Assembly: GCA_017454015.1 (NCBI GenBank)
Contig: JAFTDW010000012.1
Coordinates: 1-64,000, forward strand
Length of the DNA stretch: 64,000 nt
Origin: Bacteroidales bacterium
GTDB lineage: Bacteria; Bacteroidota; Bacteroidia; Bacteroidales; P3
Reading direction: 5' to 3'
Shown: one piece after another, positions 59,904 to 64,000 of the stretch
Numbering within the stretch: position 1 is the stretch's first letter
Layout: each line of letters opens with the position of its first letter
Program-made: the position numbers and the translations under genes
Notes under the pieces: model-generated
The model's database searches: none
Seen by the model: the letters and a program-made list of their open reading frames with translations, nothing else
What the model was told of the DNA's origin: nothing

Positions 59904-61136
59904 ATGAAAATATTGGTTCTCAACTGCGGCAGTTCTTCGCTGAAATACCAACTGATTGATGTAGACACGCGCACAGTGCTCACCAAAGGGTTGCTGGAAC
60001 GTATAGGTCTGCCCGAGGGTATCTTTAGCTACACGAGCCGCGGCGAGAGACATACGACGGACTGTGCCATTCCCAACCACACCGAAGGTCTGCGCATGGT
60101 GCTGGCAGCGCTTACCGACAAGGAGACCGGCGTGATAGCCTCTATTGACGAAGTGTCGGCAGTGGGGCACCGCTTTGCGCACGGCGGCGAGTATTTCACC
60201 AAGAGCGAGCTTATCACCCGCGACGTGATAGAGAAGGAGCGCTCGCTGATAGACCTTGCCCCGCTGCACATACCGGGCAACATCATGGGGGCCGAAGCCA
60301 TCAACAACCTGCTGCCCGATGTGCCGCAAGTCGCCGTGTTCGACACCTCGTTCAACCTGACCATAGAGCCCAAGGACTACCTGTACGGCATCCCCTACGA
60401 ATACTATGAGCAGTACGGCATACGCCGCTACGGCTTTCACGGCACGAGCCACCGCTTCGTTGCCAAGAAAGGTGCGCGCATGCTCGGACGCTACTGGAAA
60501 GACCTCAAGATTATCAGCTGCCATCTGGGGAGCGGGGCGAGTGTCTGTGCCATTGACCACGGCCGCAGCGTCAACAACAGCATGGGCATGACATCGCTCG
60601 AAGGCCTGACGATGGGTTCGCGCTGCGGCGACATTGACGTTGGGGCGCTGCTCTACCTGATGGACAAAGGCAACATAAGCCCGGCGGAAATCAACGACAT
60701 ACTGTATAAGAAGAGCGGCCTTGTGGGGCTCACGGGGGCTTCGCCCGACATGCGCGACATTTGGGCAGGGGTGCAGAAAGGCGAGAAACGCAACACCCTT
60801 GCGTTCCAAGTCTTTGCAGCACGCTGCAAGAAATACATAGGGGCTTTCATGGCCCAGATGAATGGCTGCGACCTGCTAATATTCACCGGCGGCATAGGCG
60901 AGAACGCATGGTTCATGCGCCACGCTATACTAAAGGACATGGATTGGCTCGGCGTGGACGTCGACTTTGAGCTTAACGACAAGAGCGCGGGCCACGACGT
61001 GATAATAAGCAAGCCCAGCTCGCGCGTTGCCGCAGCGGTGGTTACAACCGACGAAGAGCTTGCCATAGCGGTGGACACCTTCAAGATTGTCACCGGCACT
61101 ACAACGATAGAGGGCACCGCGAAACAGGCCTCGTAG
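59904..61136 (+). CDS. ackA: Acetate kinase
   Basis: 410 residues. It converts acetyl phosphate and ADP to acetate and ATP. LNCGSSSLKYQLID, VGHRFAHGGE, YGIRRYGFHGTSHRFVA, HLGSGASVCAI and FTGGIGENAWFMR are the family motifs, with the catalytic Arg and His present. The usual AFHQTM segment reads SFNLTI here, an unusual change near the active site. The usual partner pta is not in the window. Confidence 0.93.
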   Translation: MKILVLNCGSSSLKYQLIDVDTRTVLTKGLLERIGLPEGIFSYTSRGERHTTDCAIPNHTEGLRMVLAALTDKETGVIASIDEVSAVGHRFAHGGEYFTKSELITRDVIEKERSLIDLAPLHIPGNIMGAEAINNLLPDVPQVAVFDTSFNLTIEPKDYLYGIPYEYYEQYGIRRYGFHGTSHRFVAKKGARMLGRYWKDLKIISCHLGSGASVCAIDHGRSVNNSMGMTSLEGLTMGSRCGDIDVGALLYLMDKGNISPAEINDILYKKSGLVGLTGASPDMRDIWAGVQKGEKRNTLAFQVFAARCKKYIGAFMAQMNGCDLLIFTGGIGENAWFMRHAILKDMDWLGVDVDFELNDKSAGHDVIISKPSSRVAAAVVTTDEELAIAVDTFKIVTGTTTIEGTAKQAS

Positions 61137-61188
61137 TAATCGGAGCACTCCGAAAATCAAGCCCTACGACAAAGGGCTACGGTGGACT

Positions 61189-62403
61189 TTAGACATAGCA
61201 CAGGGTGCTTATCTTGCCGGGGGCGAGGTAGCGCGCTGCAAGCGATTGTATGTCGTGCTGCGTCACCGCCATGATGTGGCGGTTGGTGTCGGCGAGAGGG
61301 TCTACAGTGCCATAGACGAGACAAGCCTTGCCTATTGACTGCATCTCGTTGAGGGCGTTGTCGTTGCTAATAGCCATCTGTCCTATGAGCTGCAACTGCG
61401 CGGCACGCAGCTGGCTGGCGGTGAGCGGAGTGTCGACAAGCCGCTGGAGCTCACGCCTTATGAGTTGCAGTGCCCGTTCGCGGGCATCGCGGTCGACGCC
61501 GGCATAGATGCATAGCAGGCCCGTGTCGCTGAAGAGAGTGTACTGCGACTCGATGTTATAGCAGAACCCGTGGCGTTCGCGCACGGCGACGTTGAGACGG
61601 GAGTTCATGGCGGGGCCGCCCAGTATGTTGCAGAGAAGGGTGAACGCTGTCTTGGCGGTGTCGTAGAGGTTGGGAGCCTCACACCCCACGATGATATGCG
61701 ACTGGTGGGTGCGGCGCTGACGCGTGATGTCGAACTGCCTGAAGGCCGGCGGCTGGGCAGCCCTCTGGGGCGCTTGCGACGAGTAGCCGCCGAAATACTT
61801 CTCGCACATGCGCACAAGGCGCTCCATGGTGGTGTTGCCCACAACGCTGATAGCCATGCGCGAGGTGGTGTAGTTGCTCTGCAGATGCTGGCGTATCATG
61901 TCGGGAGTGAAATGCCTCACATTACGCTTGGTGCCCAATATATTGTGAGCCAAAGGATGGCCTTGGAATGCCAGTTCCTCGTATTCGTCGTAAATAAGGT
62001 CGGCCGGGCTGTCGCGGTAACTGTCTATCTCCTCGATCACCACTTCGCGTTCTTTTTCTATCTCTGCTTCGGGAAAAGTGGAATGGAACAGTATGTCGGC
62101 AAAAAGCTCAAGGCAGCGGTCGAGGTGCTGCGAGAGCGACGAAGCGTAGATGCATGTCTCCTCCTTGGTGGTGAAGGCGTTGAGCTCGCCGCCCACGCCG
62201 TCAATGCGGTTGAGTATGTGAGAGGCGCGCCGATGGGTGGTGCCCTTGAAGAGCGAATGCTCTATGAAATGCGCCATACCTTCGAGCTGGCCGGCCTCGT
62301 CGCGCGAGCCCACGTTGACATATACGGCGCTGTAGGCCACTGCGGATTCGGTCTGTCGGAAGATTATGCGTATGCCGTTGGGGAGTGTATGATATTGATA
62401 CAT
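61189..62403 (-). CDS. M16 family zinc peptidase
   Basis: 404 residues. The inverted zinc motif HFIEH lies near residue 46, and EKEREVVIEEIDSYRD supplies the third ligand Glu. The pitrilysin/PqqL second half is present (residues about 200-400). No signal peptide, so probably cytoplasmic. It resembles processing peptidases of about 410 residues common in Bacteroidota. Confidence 0.92.
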   Translation of the reverse strand: MYQYHTLPNGIRIIFRQTESAVAYSAVYVNVGSRDEAGQLEGMAHFIEHSLFKGTTHRRASHILNRIDGVGGELNAFTTKEETCIYASSLSQHLDRCLELFADILFHSTFPEAEIEKEREVVIEEIDSYRDSPADLIYDEYEELAFQGHPLAHNILGTKRNVRHFTPDMIRQHLQSNYTTSRMAISVVGNTTMERLVRMCEKYFGGYSSQAPQRAAQPPAFRQFDITRQRRTHQSHIIVGCEAPNLYDTAKTAFTLLCNILGGPAMNSRLNVAVRERHGFCYNIESQYTLFSDTGLLCIYAGVDRDARERALQLIRRELQRLVDTPLTASQLRAAQLQLIGQMAISNDNALNEMQSIGKACLVYGTVDPLADTNRHIMAVTQHDIQSLAARYLAPGKISTLCYV

Positions 62404-62487
62404 GGGGTTTGTGTGTTCTGAGTTTCCTGTGCCACAGGCGTTTCTCTTTGTTCTCCGCTACGCTATCGGAATGCCACTGGCATTTCC

Positions 62488-64000
62488 TCACCTTATCAGC
62501 AGCACGGAGCCTTTCTTGGTACGGATAGCCTGTGGGTTGTATGCGAAGCTGAAGTGAGCTATGTAGACGTATGCGCCTTGTGGACAAGGTGCGCCGCGGC
62601 AGGTGCCGTCCCAGCTGCAGTCCACACCCGAGAGGCGTGCCACGCAGAGGCCGCTGCGAGTGTATATCTCCACTTCGAGGGTTGCGAGGCTGTCGGCGAA
62701 GAAGGCGAAGCGGTTGTTGGTAGGCTCGTCGGGGGTAAAGGCATTGGGAACCCAAAGGTCACTGTAACGGCGGTGCAAGGTGCGTTGCGCCGTGTCGGTG
62801 CAGCCGTAGGGGTTCCAGACCTGAAGCAAGACGTTGAAACTGTCGAGTTCGGTAGGTATGGTGTAGCGCAGGAAACGCGACGTGTCGCTATAGGATGGGA
62901 GCGACCAGCGACGGCACGACGCACCTAAGCTGACGTCGCGAAGCCTGAGGGTCTTGGTTTCGGGGTCTATGACCGACGGCTCGGTGGTAAACGCCGCCTC
63001 GAGATGAGGGTACCACGAGAGATGCAGCGACATGACGCTGTCGCAGCCGTGGACGGTGCGCAGAATACGGCGGTAGAGCCCCGAGTCGCGAAGCGCGGCA
63101 CCGGCGAAGAAGAGTGTGTCGTTGTCGCATATTGTGTCGGCCAGGGAGGTGTTGTACACGGGCCATACGTCGAGGTGCAGCTGCACTATGCTGTCGCAGT
63201 TGCGGACAGTGTGCAGGCGCAGTGTGCGGTCGCAGGTCTCACTCAGCGAGTAGCCCTCCACATTAAAGGCCTCACCTTCGCATATCGACTGGGTGTCGAC
63301 AAGGTCGTAGTAGGCCGGGGTGTTGTAAAGATGAAGTGTGCGCACGCTGTCGCACCCTGCGGCGGTGTGGTAGCGGTATGTGTAGTTGCCCGGGGCGGAG
63401 TGCAGGTGCCCGTCGAACGAGGCATAGAGTTGCTCGCATACTGTGTCGTAGTAGTGCAAGTCGTATACAGGATACGCCATAAGTCTAATTATCAAGACAC
63501 TGTCTTCGCCATTGGAACCCACGCCTGCAGAGACTATTGTCTTGGCCGCCGTGTCGGAGCCTGTGAAGTCTATACTGTCGAACACTTCGCCCTGCCATGT
63601 CAATGGCAGGTGTGCGCCGCAAATCACAGTGTCCATTGTGTCGCGGAAGTTATAGTACACATAGAGCGAGTAGTGGAGCGTGCTGTCGCAGCCGTAGCGG
63701 TTGACAAAGGCTATGGCCTCGCTGTCGCAGGCGGCAAAGAACTGGCGACCCGCAAAGCTCCACGGCAGCTGGTTCTCGAGTATGGTGTCGTTGATGGCGG
63801 TGTCGTAGACGGGGTTCACCGTAAGGGTGAGCTGCTCCAGGCTGTCGCATCCGTGCGTGGTATGCGCCCAGCTCTCGTAGTAGCCCGTCGCGGCGTAATG
63901 CACACCACCCATCACCACACTCTGCCCCTCACAGATGGTGTCGTTGCGGCTGTGGACATATACCGGATATACCGTAAGGTTGATTATCACCACACTGTCG
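62488..64000 (-). CDS. T9SS-secreted repeat protein, C-terminal part
   Basis: 504 codons are present; the frame continues beyond the window. At least five repeats of about 70-80 residues end in GCDS-x(4-6)-L-x-L-x-V-x-P-x-Y (THGCDSLEQLTLTVNPVY, AGCDSVRTLHLYNTPAY, VHGCDSVMSLHLSWYPHL), typical of large Bacteroidota surface proteins. The C-terminus (LWVPNAFTPDEPTNNRFAFF ... QAIRTKKGSVLLIR) is a gliding-motility-type (type B) T9SS sorting domain. Probably cell-surface adhesin-like. Confidence 0.88.
   Translation of the reverse strand, partial: DSVVIINLTVYPVYVHSRNDTICEGQSVVMGGVHYAATGYYESWAHTTHGCDSLEQLTLTVNPVYDTAINDTILENQLPWSFAGRQFFAACDSEAIAFVNRYGCDSTLHYSLYVYYNFRDTMDTVICGAHLPLTWQGEVFDSIDFTGSDTAAKTIVSAGVGSNGEDSVLIIRLMAYPVYDLHYYDTVCEQLYASFDGHLHSAPGNYTYRYHTAAGCDSVRTLHLYNTPAYYDLVDTQSICEGEAFNVEGYSLSETCDRTLRLHTVRNCDSIVQLHLDVWPVYNTSLADTICDNDTLFFAGAALRDSGLYRRILRTVHGCDSVMSLHLSWYPHLEAAFTTEPSVIDPETKTLRLRDVSLGASCRRWSLPSYSDTSRFLRYTIPTELDSFNVLLQVWNPYGCTDTAQRTLHRRYSDLWVPNAFTPDEPTNNRFAFFADSLATLEVEIYTRSGLCVARLSGVDCSWDGTCRGAPCPQGAYVYIAHFSFAYNPQAIRTKKGSVLLIR

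Noticed and set aside
1..64000. CRISPR arrays, rRNA genes and insertion sequences
   Set aside because: No regularly spaced repeats with unique spacers, no rRNA and no transposase frames were seen. The tandem decamers at 25.7 kb have no spacers.

Overview
The window reads as a piece of a Bacteroidales (Bacteroidota) chromosome; the family is not resolved. The evidence is the Bacteroidota promoter signature (TAnnTTTG, often with an upstream TTG or TTTG), a type IX secretion C-terminal domain, DUF4249-like lipoproteins, a RprX-like kinase, the 29-residue AURKAIP1/COX24-type ribosomal protein next to HU and RNase G, and many secreted proteins with an Ala-Gln signal-peptide end.

Layout. 0-15.5 kb: an AAA+ ATPase, a four-gene leftward operon (LRR protein, two unknown or DUF1281-like proteins, a 5'-nucleotidase), an AT-rich McrBC restriction locus whose mcrB is split by a frameshift, a DUF2779 nuclease, secreted proteins, a histidine kinase, a tRNA-dihydrouridine synthase, and the mtnN-luxS pair of S-adenosylhomocysteine detoxification. 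15.63 kb: tRNA-Arg(CCG). 15.67-36.14 kb: a 20.5-kb integrated element bounded by a 32-bp direct repeat of the tRNA 3' end. 36.2-64 kb: ordinary chromosome, with a CPBP protease, trigger factor, tcdA, a GH2-fold protein that lacks both catalytic glutamates, lysine 5,6-aminomutase (kamDE) with one CoA-transferase subunit, RNase G, HU, ribF, an omega-amidase-like nitrilase, mutS2, ackA, an M16 protease and the C-terminal part of a T9SS adhesin.

The element is the most interesting part. It carries a tyrosine integrase beside attL and a divergent repressor/early-operon switch near attR (33.95-34.04 kb). The early operon encodes small proteins and a VapE/SF3 helicase. A HigBA module, a lone HicB, an iteron-rich candidate origin (28.82-29.20 kb), a P-loop ATPase and a leftward late operon follow. 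I find no terminase large subunit, portal, tail tube, tape measure or baseplate. The late operon instead has a beta-rich candidate capsid protein directly after a promoter with five tandem decamers, at least eight small single-span membrane proteins, a HEIGH metalloprotease, two fibre-like proteins, and an M23 peptidase with spanin-like partners. Four late polypeptides begin with nearly the same N-terminal tag (MKQILFRADG and variants) and end in a C-terminal membrane anchor. This fits a non-tailed, membrane-containing temperate virus that may be undescribed. That reading is an inference from gene content, not a homology result.

The element also has three rightward, strongly structured RNA loci (17.13-17.31, 17.74-17.83 and 26.63-26.75 kb). 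Two of them share an almost identical 38-bp promoter and run against the protein-coding direction.
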